Part shown: piece after piece, positions 28,201 to 36,066 of the stretch
Position numbering within the stretch: the first letter of the stretch is position 1
Layout: the number at the start of each line of letters is the position of its first letter
NCBI GenBank assembly: GCA_016292045.1
Contig: JAEEZX010000013.1
Span: 1 to 64,000 of the forward strand
Source of the DNA: Bacteroidaceae bacterium
GTDB lineage: Bacteria > Bacteroidota > Bacteroidia > Bacteroidales > Bacteroidaceae
Length of the DNA stretch: 64,000 bases
Reading direction: 5' to 3'
Position numbers and translations under genes: made by a program
Notes under the pieces: generated by a model
The model's database searches: none
Told to the model about the DNA's origin: nothing
Seen by the model: only the letters and a program-made list of their open reading frames with translations

Positions 28201-28916
28201 CCGATGACCATTGCCAGCGTTATCAGGGTGTGACGAGAGCGGCAAATCCCGCTGTGAAGGAAGCTGTGGAGGCGACGAAGGGTCAGGTGCTCGTATACAG
28301 AAAAGACGATGGAACCTTGGAAATTTGCGACGCCCGCTTCTCAAAATGCTGCGGCGGACGCACGGAGGAGTTCCAATACTGTTGGGAGAACATCAAGAAG
28401 CCGTATCTGCAAAGCGTGGAGGACCCCTGGTGCAACACACAGGACGAGAATATACTGAAGCAAGTGCTCAACGACTATGATATGGAGACACCGGACTTCT
28501 ACCGCTGGCAGGTAGTCCTGCAGCAGGAGGAACTTCACGACCTCTTGAAGGATCATCTCAAGGTGGAGTTCGGAGACATACTGGCTTTGGAACCTGTGGA
28601 GAGAGGTCCTGGCGGACATATTTCGAAACTCAAGATTGTGGGTTCGGAGAGAACGCTTATCATCGGCAAGGAACTGGAGATAAGGAAGGCGCTGTCGCCC
28701 ACACACCTGTATTCATCGGCATTCGACGCAACGCCCATCGACCTCTCGGGCAAGGAGAACGCGCCCGGCAAGGTGCCTGCCGCATTCCGTCTTGACGGAC
28801 GGGGATGGGGTCACGGCGTGGGACTTTGCCAGATAGGTGCTGCTGTGATGGGGCAGAATGGCAAGAATTATAAGGAAATACTGGAATTCTACTATAGGGG
28901 AGCAGAACTCGTATGA
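25233..28916 (+). CDS. Trifunctional fusion: GT2 glycosyltransferase - DUF4922 (HIT-like nucleotidyltransferase/phosphorylase) - SpoIID/LytB domain
   Basis: GT2: EATVVIPVRNRVRTIRDAIESVLRQ...VVQLDSDDLYSGEDTL; HIT-like: RPCFLCDHNRP...LVNPFPILPRHFTIP...CGASCPDHMHLQAGS; SpoIID: VISSEMKATSSLEFLKASAVISRSW...SKCCGGRTEEF...GRGWGHGVGLCQIGAAVMGQNG. Confidence 0.88.
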   Translation: MTDIFSNNSLLLEDEKIEGKYVLDGSLGSTHTLRSVARTGSAPYILLHTKPGTVELGYHALHRWETLMEDSGAPWSYADYRTEEPVRLIDYQVGSVRDDFQMGALVMVRRDVLQEYVEQETHVYQFAALYDLRLFCSRRRLPLHIGEFLYRMDETDTRASGVKQFDYVDPRNRAAQVEMERACTRHLRAINAYLHGDEVDVVKLEEGEFPVEATVVIPVRNRVRTIRDAIESVLRQKAPFKYNLMVVDNHSDDGTTEEIDKFQDERLIHIIPDRDDLGIGGCWNRAVHDERVGRFVVQLDSDDLYSGEDTLARIVNQFYEDGAAMVVGSYRICNFQLETLPPGLIDHREWTQQNGRNNALRINGLGAPRAFFTPVLREIQIPNTSYGEDYALGLMISRRYRIGRIYDELYLCRRWEGNSDAALSQEKQNINNLYKDSLRSREIEARQALNRLWQHEVSREEVEAFFRQEVEQWQLAATNYRNLEQQVQSRALPIGETDMTVQWNPSRIVSTAAKVDAKSIEERPCFLCDHNRPKEQHALKMERHYQILVNPFPILPRHFTIPSRRHTPQSIWAHFSTMRRMAWTMPEDIVFYNGAQCGASCPDHMHLQAGSRGVMPLERDWKIWENHLRRLFPLTGAGAAQMQEAGNTSDRCGLYLLEDWVSPVFVIRSLPTEPDSLLCQRIYKALPVVEGEAEPRMNLVTWRQEGGVGREDEIVTLIFPRKKHRPSCYPDIMVSPGALDMGGLIITPREEDFKVMTPELAADILREVTLSEEELQPVIEAVTDKEPAEKDAAKPSVQTDDLPLKEEMEGAKVTVGIKTAPSLRFNINGEYTAKGQTVTGEQVVVCEEGSIRWNGQLYRNLSFSPVTEDATFSMSDVTIGVKFHWERQETQTFQGKLRLVVDEEKIVAINELPVEDYLVSVISSEMKATSSLEFLKASAVISRSWLYAQMDRRRHHSDSDRPAFFAFTKTSKEYIRWHDREEHTIFDVCADDHCQRYQGVTRAANPAVKEAVEATKGQVLVYRKDDGTLEICDARFSKCCGGRTEEFQYCWENIKKPYLQSVEDPWCNTQDENILKQVLNDYDMETPDFYRWQVVLQQEELHDLLKDHLKVEFGDILALEPVERGPGGHISKLKIVGSERTLIIGKELEIRKALSPTHLYSSAFDATPIDLSGKENAPGKVPAAFRLDGRGWGHGVGLCQIGAAVMGQNGKNYKEILEFYYRGAELV

Positions 28917-29962
28917 AACAGAATATTGTCTTTACCGCAACGCTCGGAAATGCCCTCGAGAAGGCCGTCGGGGGAGTGAGGCACGACCGTCTGTTCTGTC
29001 TCACCGACGAGACGACGCTGCAGCTCTGCTGGCCTCTGGTGAAGGATGTGCCTGCAATGCGGGACGCCCGGATGATAACCATCAAGGCCGGTGACGAGCA
29101 CAAGACGCTGGAGTCGCTCTCAAGCGTGTGGAGCGCGCTGCAGCAGGGAGGTGCCACGAGACGTTCGCTGCTGGTGAATCTTGGCGGCGGGATGGTGACA
29201 GATCTCGGAGGCTTTGCAGCCAGTACGTTTAAAAGAGGTATGGCATATATCAATGTGCCGACGACGCTGCTCAGTCAGGTGGATGCCTCGGTCGGAGGCA
29301 AGACGGGAGTGAACTTCGGAGGGCTGAAGAATGAAATAGGCGTATTCAGCGAAGCCGATACAGTAATAATAGCAACGGACTTCCTTAGGAGTCTCGATGA
29401 GGAGAACCTGTTGTCGGGCTACGCCGAAATGCTGAAGCACGGTCTGCTTGATACGGAGGCTCATTGGGCATCGCTGATGCGGGAACCGTTCTCGCTCTTT
29501 GAGGGCGAAGAGGGACGCGCACTGATAGAAAGGAGTGTTGCGGTGAAGGAACGCATCGTGACGGAAGATCCGACGGAGAAAGGGCTGCGCAAAGCACTGA
29601 ATCTGGGGCACACCGTGGGACACGCCCTCGAGAGTCTGGCGCTGAAGAGGCAGCAGCCCGTGCTGCACGGATACGCTGTGGCGTGGGGACTGGTGAGCGA
29701 GCTCTTCCTTTCCAATATCAAGGAGCAGTTCCCGACGGACAGACTGAGACAGATGACCCGCTATATCTTCGACCACTACGGCAAGATGGCAATCACGTGC
29801 GACGACTATCCCGTGCTGTTGGAACTGATGAGTCACGACAAGAAGAACGAGGCGGGCGTTATCAATTTCACTTTACTCGGTGGAATCGGTGATATACGTA
29901 TCAATCGTCAGGCGACAAAAGAAGAAATATACGAATCCTTAGACTTCTATAGAGAATCATGA
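28913..29962 (+). CDS. aroB: 3-dehydroquinate synthase
   Basis: LVNLGGGMVTDLGGFAASTFKRGMAYINVPTTLLSQVDASVGGKTGVNFGGLKNEIG; overlaps upstream fusion by 4 nt. Confidence 0.93.
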   Translation: MKQNIVFTATLGNALEKAVGGVRHDRLFCLTDETTLQLCWPLVKDVPAMRDARMITIKAGDEHKTLESLSSVWSALQQGGATRRSLLVNLGGGMVTDLGGFAASTFKRGMAYINVPTTLLSQVDASVGGKTGVNFGGLKNEIGVFSEADTVIIATDFLRSLDEENLLSGYAEMLKHGLLDTEAHWASLMREPFSLFEGEEGRALIERSVAVKERIVTEDPTEKGLRKALNLGHTVGHALESLALKRQQPVLHGYAVAWGLVSELFLSNIKEQFPTDRLRQMTRYIFDHYGKMAITCDDYPVLLELMSHDKKNEAGVINFTLLGGIGDIRINRQATKEEIYESLDFYRES

Positions 29963-30969
29963 AAAAGACATTGTATTGCGCGCTGTTGGCGCTCTCGTGC
30001 ATCATGAATGCAGAGGCAAAGAAAATTGAGTTGGGGAAGAACCCCGTCCTGCCGGAGTTTCATGCCGACCCCGAAGTGTTGTACTCACAGAAGACGGGGT
30101 GCTATTACATATACTCCACCACCGATGGTGCGAGAGGTTGGGGCGGATACTATTTCACTGTGTTCTCCTCGAAGGACCTGAAGCACTGGTGCCACAAAGG
30201 TATTATGCTGGATCTGGCAACCGACCAGGTGCCCTGGGCTGTGGGAAATGCGTGGGCTCCCTGTATAGAAGAGGTGAAACAGGCGGACGGAAGTTACAAA
30301 TACTATTTCTACTACAGCGGACACGACAAAGAACGCAACCGCAAGAGTATCGGTGTGGCGATAGCAGACGATCCCGAGGGACCGTTCACAGATTTGGGTT
30401 TCCCTATTGTAACGGAACTGCCGGAAGGACAGCGCGGTGGACAGCAGATTGACGTAGACGTATTCCGCGACCCGGTGAGCGGTAAACATTATCTCTACTG
30501 GGGCAACGGCTATATGGCAGGTGCCGAACTGGAAGACAATATGCTGACGGTGAAGAAGGAGACTGTGACACTGATGACTCCGCAGGGCGGTACGTTGCAG
30601 GATTACGCATATAGAGAAGCCCCGTATGTGTTCTACCGCAAGGGAACCTACTACTTCATGTGGAGTGTTGATGATACAGGCTCTCCTAACTATCACGTGG
30701 CATACGGTACGAGCAAATCACCGCTTGGTCCCATAGAAGTGGCGAAAGACCCTGTGATACTGATACAGGATCCGTCGAAGGAAATCTATGGTACTGCGCA
30801 TAATAGCGTGCTGCAGATTCCCGGTAAGGACGAATGGTATATCGTTTACCACCGTATTAACAAGAACTATATGCACAGGGATATGGGACCGGGATTCCAC
30901 AGGGAAACGTGCATCGATAGGATGTACTTCAATGAAGACGGAACAATACAAAAAGTGAAGGTGCATTAA
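29959..30969 (+). CDS. Secreted family 43 glycoside hydrolase
   Basis: Signal peptide; NPVLPEFHADPEVLYSQKTGCYYIYSTTDG; WAPCIEEV; YREAPYVFYRKGTYYFMWS; HNSVLQIPGKDEWYIVYHR. Confidence 0.88.
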   Translation: MKKTLYCALLALSCIMNAEAKKIELGKNPVLPEFHADPEVLYSQKTGCYYIYSTTDGARGWGGYYFTVFSSKDLKHWCHKGIMLDLATDQVPWAVGNAWAPCIEEVKQADGSYKYYFYYSGHDKERNRKSIGVAIADDPEGPFTDLGFPIVTELPEGQRGGQQIDVDVFRDPVSGKHYLYWGNGYMAGAELEDNMLTVKKETVTLMTPQGGTLQDYAYREAPYVFYRKGTYYFMWSVDDTGSPNYHVAYGTSKSPLGPIEVAKDPVILIQDPSKEIYGTAHNSVLQIPGKDEWYIVYHRINKNYMHRDMGPGFHRETCIDRMYFNEDGTIQKVKVH

Positions 30970-30982
30970 CGGCACCTTCACT
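30954..30982. terminator. 11-bp perfect stem-loop enclosing the GH43 stop codon
   Basis: AGTGAAGGTGC-ATTAACG-GCACCTTCACT; TAA stop at 30967..30969 is in the loop; no strong U-tract. Confidence 0.5.
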
Positions 30983-31015
30983 CGTATATATAGGAAGCGT
31001 TCTTTGACTTTTTGA

Positions 31016-34000
31016 TTAGCGTCTCCCACCGGGAGCACCTCCGGGAGCACCTCCGGGAGCACCGCCACCGCCGCGTCCTTCACGACCGGCACGGCCGGCT
31101 TCTGCGTTGCTCATATTTCTACCCGGTCCCATGGCAGCTCGGGCTTCGCTGTTACCGAGAAGGTTGAGCTTATAGATAACGTGGGCCATGAGATATGAGT
31201 GAATGGTATTGGTGTATGTGTCGCTACGCTGTGTGGCGGAAATGGAGCGTGAGATGTTGCTGCGCTCTTTCAGAATGTCGAACCATTGAATGGAAATTGC
31301 AAGATCCTGCCCGCGGAGCCACTTCTTAAAGTTCTGCGAGATTTGAGCGTTCCAGATAAGTTCTGTCGTATTCATCGCCTCATCGCTGTAACCGCGACGG
31401 TATTGCGGGCCGATATCTGTGGAGAAACTCATATCCCAGGGTGTTGAGATGAGAAAACTGCCGCCGTAGTTGAAACTCCAGGTGTCGAGATTAGCATTCT
31501 TCTGCTGGTCGTTGCGTGCGTGCTGGTAGTTGAAACCACCGTTGAGACTGGCCTCAACAGTACTGGTTTCACCATAGTCCATACGGAAATTGAAACGCAA
31601 CGTCTCGCCGACATTCGTGGAACGGGTTGTAGCTTTGTTTAGAGGCACGCGGTCGAAGAGTGCAGCCATCTGCTCCATCGTAGTCACGGTGCTGGTGCCG
31701 ATGTAGTCGGAGATATTTACCGAACTACTGATGAAACCGACAGAGTTATTGTGCGATAGCACGGTGTTGGTGCTGATATTAAATAGTTTCTTGCTACCGA
31801 GAGCAGTATTGAACATAAGGTTGCCGCCAACGTTCCAGTTACCGTCAATGTTCATGGGACGGGAGTAGCGGTTGCCGGTGGTTTCATCGTAGATGGTGGC
31901 GTTGGAAATGCTGCGGTCAGTCATTGAGAAATAGGAATACACCGACCAACCCATCTGCCGCTCTGTCTCGTATCCGTTATAGAAGAGGTTGAAATTATTT
32001 GTCCAACTGCTCTCCAGACCAGCATTACCGGCTGTCACATTCTGCTTGTTACTGTTGTCGATGACTTCGATGAGATTTGTCATGGAAGGCTGTGACATTC
32101 CGCCGTTGTAGCGGGCACGCAACTGTGATGTCTTGGATATGCGCCAGCGGACGTCCAGACGTGGTGCCCAGTTGAAGACGTGGCGCGTTACTGTCGTGTC
32201 GAGCCGATGTTTTTTGTAGTCGAGAAGTGTCTTCTGCGGCTGGAAAGAAACGCCAGCATTGATGCGTAACTCCTGTTCGTTTTCGAACTTCTTATTATAA
32301 CGCGCCATGATATTCGCATCGTGGTTATATTCGTTGTAAGTGGCATATTGGGAATTCACCCAGTCCTGCACGAGTGTTACCGTGTCAATGCCGGGGATAT
32401 TTCCAAAATACAAATCTTCCGGTGTCAGACCACGCTGTGCAATCTCTTCTCTGCTGAGCAGGGAATCCAAACTGTAAACGCTACGGTCGGAATCTGAGAA
32501 ACGGTATTGGAACTGATAAGAGGCCTGAAGATTAATATTGCTGGTTATGGGTTCTGTGTAAGAGACACGTCCCCGGATATTCCAACTCTCGGAGGGATTT
32601 ACATTGCGTTGGCGTGTGTAGTCGTAAGCACCTTCCGATTTCTGGTAGTAGTTGACGAGAGAAAGGGAATGTGAGAGAGAGGAATTCTTGTTGAAACCAC
32701 CTGCAGCATTAAGAGTAATGTTACGTCCGGGTTTTCCGAGACGGCGGTTAATCTGGAAGTCCATGTTACCGCTATTTGTCACACCCTCGGAATTGGTGAT
32801 ACGATGGTTACTGTTGACACGTATTTCTGCAGGATCGTCGTAATTGATATACTGGTGGAGAGGATCCGACAAGTATTTGAAAGGATCTTGATTAAAAGTG
32901 ACAGATTCAGATTCGCCGTTGTTATGGTTTTCGCTGTGAGAATAGCTGGGACGGAAAATAAGATTCGTCATAGAGTCAGGTTTCCACTCTAGACGGAAAT
33001 CGGCATTCAGATTCCAGTTGACAGGATTGGAAGAGGACGAGGAGTTGGTCCATTTGCTGGAACCGGTAAGGAAAGTTTCTGAATTGGTGAGTGACTCGTT
33101 TTCCGTGGAAGTGCGTGAGAATCGTACGTTGCCGCCGGTTTTCAGAAGTCCAGCCTCGTTATCTTTTTTGCCATTCTCCCATGCAAAGTTGATGCCACCC
33201 ATCTGGCTGGTTACAATGCCGGCACCACCACCGCCACCGCGTCCTCCTCTTCCGCCCCAACCACCCATAGAACGGTCGTTAATATTGTTGGCAGAACCGA
33301 TAAGAGAGAAATGGTAGTTGTCCATGAATCGGTTTATGGAGAGCTTGCCGGAGTAGCGGTCCTCCGTACCGTATGCACCGTCTGCATTGACAAGCCACCC
33401 TTCTTTCATACCTTTTTTAACAGTAAGATCAAGAACCGTCTCTTCATCTCCATCGTCAATGCCGGTGACACGACTATAATCAGACTTACGCTCGTAGGAC
33501 TTAATCTTTTCTATCATCTTCGTGGGAAGATTCTTCATCGCCATCTTGGTGTCGTTAGAGAAGAACTCTTTTCCGTCCACCATAATCTTCTTTATGGACT
33601 TACCATTAATGGTAATATTGCCGTCATCGTCAACTTCCGCTCCGGGAAGTTTCTTTACCAGTTCTTCCAACATGGCACCTTCTGCCGTACGGAATGCAGC
33701 TGCATTGTAAACAAAGGTATCTTCCTTCATTTCTACTTGAGCAAGTTTTGCTTCCACGACGGCTTCCTTCATTATCTGTGCGTTCTCATCGAGTGAAATT
33801 ACACCGAGGTCATAGTTTTTCTTTTTGGATTGTAATGTAATGTCGCGCAGATGAGTCTGATAACCCATAAAACTTACCTTGAGAAGGTATCGTCCGGCTT
33901 TTACTGCAGGTAGAGAGAATGTGCCGTTTACATTCGCAGCACCACCCGTCACCTGTGAGGAATCCTTTGGAGAGAGGAGTAATACCGTTGCACCGGGAAG

Positions 34001-34105
34001 CGATTCCCCTGTGCTAGTCTCTGTTACTTTACCGGTAACGGTAACTTTCTGTGCTCCCACAGCCAAAGAAATAAACGTCAAAAAGAGTAATAGAAAAGAT
34101 TTCAT
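31016..34105 (-). CDS. TonB-dependent receptor-like outer membrane beta-barrel protein (CarboxypepD_reg-like + plug + barrel), Gly/Ala/Pro-rich C-terminus
   Basis: KVTVTGKVTETSTGESLPGATVLLL; plug 'LVKKLPGAEVDDDGNITINGKSIKKIMVDGKEFF'; tail GRGGGGAPGGAPGGAPGGRR. Confidence 0.87.
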   Translation of the reverse strand: MKSFLLLFLTFISLAVGAQKVTVTGKVTETSTGESLPGATVLLLSPKDSSQVTGGAANVNGTFSLPAVKAGRYLLKVSFMGYQTHLRDITLQSKKKNYDLGVISLDENAQIMKEAVVEAKLAQVEMKEDTFVYNAAAFRTAEGAMLEELVKKLPGAEVDDDGNITINGKSIKKIMVDGKEFFSNDTKMAMKNLPTKMIEKIKSYERKSDYSRVTGIDDGDEETVLDLTVKKGMKEGWLVNADGAYGTEDRYSGKLSINRFMDNYHFSLIGSANNINDRSMGGWGGRGGRGGGGGAGIVTSQMGGINFAWENGKKDNEAGLLKTGGNVRFSRTSTENESLTNSETFLTGSSKWTNSSSSSNPVNWNLNADFRLEWKPDSMTNLIFRPSYSHSENHNNGESESVTFNQDPFKYLSDPLHQYINYDDPAEIRVNSNHRITNSEGVTNSGNMDFQINRRLGKPGRNITLNAAGGFNKNSSLSHSLSLVNYYQKSEGAYDYTRQRNVNPSESWNIRGRVSYTEPITSNINLQASYQFQYRFSDSDRSVYSLDSLLSREEIAQRGLTPEDLYFGNIPGIDTVTLVQDWVNSQYATYNEYNHDANIMARYNKKFENEQELRINAGVSFQPQKTLLDYKKHRLDTTVTRHVFNWAPRLDVRWRISKTSQLRARYNGGMSQPSMTNLIEVIDNSNKQNVTAGNAGLESSWTNNFNLFYNGYETERQMGWSVYSYFSMTDRSISNATIYDETTGNRYSRPMNIDGNWNVGGNLMFNTALGSKKLFNISTNTVLSHNNSVGFISSSVNISDYIGTSTVTTMEQMAALFDRVPLNKATTRSTNVGETLRFNFRMDYGETSTVEASLNGGFNYQHARNDQQKNANLDTWSFNYGGSFLISTPWDMSFSTDIGPQYRRGYSDEAMNTTELIWNAQISQNFKKWLRGQDLAISIQWFDILKERSNISRSISATQRSDTYTNTIHSYLMAHVIYKLNLLGNSEARAAMGPGRNMSNAEAGRAGREGRGGGGAPGGAPGGAPGGRR

Positions 34106-34199
34106 ACAGTTTTAAGACCGGTGTTGTAACAAAAGGTTTATTTGACGAAAAGGTTTTATGGTGCAAAAAAATGTTAAGAGTAAATGTGTTATAAAGAAA

Positions 34200-34226
34200 A
34201 GAAGGCAACCATCGGCTGCCTTCTTT
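34200..34226. terminator. Bidirectional terminator hairpin downstream of tRNA-Pro
   Basis: AAAAGAAGGCA-accatcggc-TGCCTTCTTTT inverted repeat with T/A flanks on both strands. Confidence 0.75.
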
Positions 34227-34229
34227 TGT

Positions 34230-34303
34230 CGGGATGACAAGATTCGAACTTGCGACCACACGCCCCCCAGACGCGTACTCTAACCGGGCTGAGCTACATC
34301 CCG
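34230..34303 (-). tRNA. tRNA-Pro (anticodon GGG)
   Basis: Reverse complement CGGGATGTAGCTCAGCCCGGTTAGAGTACGCGTCTGGGGGGCGTGTGGTCGCAAGTTCGAATCTTGTCATCCCG; 7-bp acceptor stem, anticodon stem CGCGT/GCGTG, loop CTGGGGG, TTCGAAT T-loop. Confidence 0.93.
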
Positions 34304-34319
34304 CTCCTTTTTGCGAGTG

Positions 34320-34327
34320 CAAAGGTA
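34320..34327 (-). promoter_or_regulatory. -7 box TACCTTTG for tRNA-Pro
   Basis: caaaggta on + strand, 17 nt upstream of the tRNA 5' end. Confidence 0.6.
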
Positions 34328-34434
34328 CGGAGTTTTTTTCAAATACAAACCTCACAGACGTTAAAATTCCTTAAAATTGTCACTTTTGAAAGTATGAGAT
34401 TAGAAATAGAGTCTGTCTTACGCGAGAAAATTAG

Positions 34435-34442
34435 TACCTTTG
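34435..34442 (+). promoter_or_regulatory. -7 box TACCTTTG for aroA
   Basis: TACCTTTG 17 nt upstream of the ORF start at 34460. Confidence 0.55.
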
Positions 34443-34459
34443 CAGCGTAAAGCAAAAAA

Positions 34460-35761
34460 ATGTTCATTAGGATGTCATCGAAGACGTTATATAGGCCGAC
34501 TTGCATTCCCGAAGTGATACACCTGCCTGCCAGTAAGAGTATATCAAACCGTGCGCTAATTATATCTGCATTGGCACAAAGGAATACATACTCTAGTTTA
34601 GAGAACGATTGTCGGCTTGAAAACATTTCTGATTGTGATGATAGCCGGGTCGTAGTGCGTGCGCTTGCGCAATGTAAAGGTAGGGTAGTGGAGGATAAAG
34701 AGCCTCTTGTTGTTGACATAATGGCTGCTGGAACAGCAATGCGTTTTTTAACGGCTTATTTTTCTGTGAGTGAGGGAACGTATATTCTCACCGGAACGGA
34801 ACGCATGCGACACCGCCCCATTTCCATATTGGTGGATGCCCTGCGCTCTATGGGCGCTAATATAAAATATGAATGCGAGGAAGGATTCCCTCCCCTTCGA
34901 ATTCAGGGTGGTATTTTGCGGGGCGGAGAGGTGAGTGTGTCAGGGCAGGTGAGCAGCCAGTATGTGAGTGCGCTGATGATGATAGCCCCTGTCATGAGAG
35001 ATGGACTGACACTTCGTTTGGAGGGTGATATTGTGAGCCGCCCATATATTGACATGACGATGTCTTTGATGAGGGCATTCGGAGCAGATGTGGAATGGGC
35101 AGACGAAAGAACTATCCGTGTGTTTCCGAAGCCTTATAGACCGACATCTTATGGGGTGGAGAGTGACTGGAGTGCGGCATCGTATTGGTACGAACTGGTG
35201 GCTCTAGCCGGAGGAGAAATGTTTATGCCCCGGCTTTATAGGGATAGTGTTCAGGGTGACAGCAGAGTGAGAGAGTTCTTTGAATCTCTTGGGGTAAAAA
35301 CTGAATTTACTGCTGGGGGAGCAAAAATCTATAAGGAGAGAGGGCGTTGTGGGAGAAACGAGCAGGAGCCGTTGGTTCTTAATCTGGTGGAACAGCCGGA
35401 TTTGGCACAGACATTGGTCTGTACATGTGCTTTTATGGGTAAGGCATTCTATTTTACGGGGTTGCAGAGCCTTAAAATTAAGGAGACGGATCGTATCAAG
35501 GCTCTTCGCACAGAATTGCATAAGTTGGGATATAATATAGAAGAGAAAGATGATAGCGTTCTTTTCTGGAATCCGATGAAGGATATAGCTCGTAAAGATT
35601 TTGAGGAAACAGTGGCTATTGACACATATGACGATCACCGCATGGCAATGTCATTCGCTTTTGCCTGTGTGCCTTTTGGGAAAATTACAATCAACAATCC
35701 AGAGGTAGTAAGTAAGTCGTACCCTACATTCTGGGCAGAATTTCCGCAAAATGAAAAATGA
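34460..35761 (+). CDS. aroA: 3-phosphoshikimate 1-carboxyvinyltransferase
   Basis: LPASKSISNRALIISALA; AAGTAMRFLTAYF; GQVSSQYVSALMM; KETDRIKAL; DHRMAMSFA. Confidence 0.95.
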   Translation: MFIRMSSKTLYRPTCIPEVIHLPASKSISNRALIISALAQRNTYSSLENDCRLENISDCDDSRVVVRALAQCKGRVVEDKEPLVVDIMAAGTAMRFLTAYFSVSEGTYILTGTERMRHRPISILVDALRSMGANIKYECEEGFPPLRIQGGILRGGEVSVSGQVSSQYVSALMMIAPVMRDGLTLRLEGDIVSRPYIDMTMSLMRAFGADVEWADERTIRVFPKPYRPTSYGVESDWSAASYWYELVALAGGEMFMPRLYRDSVQGDSRVREFFESLGVKTEFTAGGAKIYKERGRCGRNEQEPLVLNLVEQPDLAQTLVCTCAFMGKAFYFTGLQSLKIKETDRIKALRTELHKLGYNIEEKDDSVLFWNPMKDIARKDFEETVAIDTYDDHRMAMSFAFACVPFGKITINNPEVVSKSYPTFWAEFPQNEK

Positions 35762-36047
35762 AGATTTTGAATGCTGCGGGCAGCACGAGGTATGTGAAAA
35801 GGAAAGTCTGTTGGCAGCGGTCAGCAAGGAGATAGAATACTACGAAGACGAGGAGTTGGATCGTTTTCGAGGAAAGGAAGCGGATGAGTACTCTAACGAT
35901 GAAATCGAGGAATTTCGTTATGTATTAGAAACAATGAGGGAGGATGAGGTGGCTGGATGGTGTCGCTCGCTCCAATTAAGGGCGATTACTTTGCCAGAGG
36001 CGCTGAAAGACGAGGTGCTGATGATTGTGGGGGAACTAAGACAATAA
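35751..36047 (+). CDS. Conserved hypothetical small acidic protein
   Basis: 98 aa ORF overlapping the aroA end by 11 nt, same strand. Confidence 0.6.
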   Translation: MKNEDFECCGQHEVCEKESLLAAVSKEIEYYEDEELDRFRGKEADEYSNDEIEEFRYVLETMREDEVAGWCRSLQLRAITLPEALKDEVLMIVGELRQ

Positions 36048-36066
36048 ATGTTGGCACTATGTCGTT

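Noticed and set aside
26529-28211. 560-aa minus-strand ORF antisense to the GT2-DUF4922-SpoIID gene
   Set aside because: His/Arg/Leu-rich shadow ORF; the sense strand encodes multiple conserved motifs.
34230-34303. tRNA-Pro as an integration site for a genomic island
   Set aside because: No partial tRNA duplication or integrase nearby; flanking genes are a TonB receptor-like gene and aroA.
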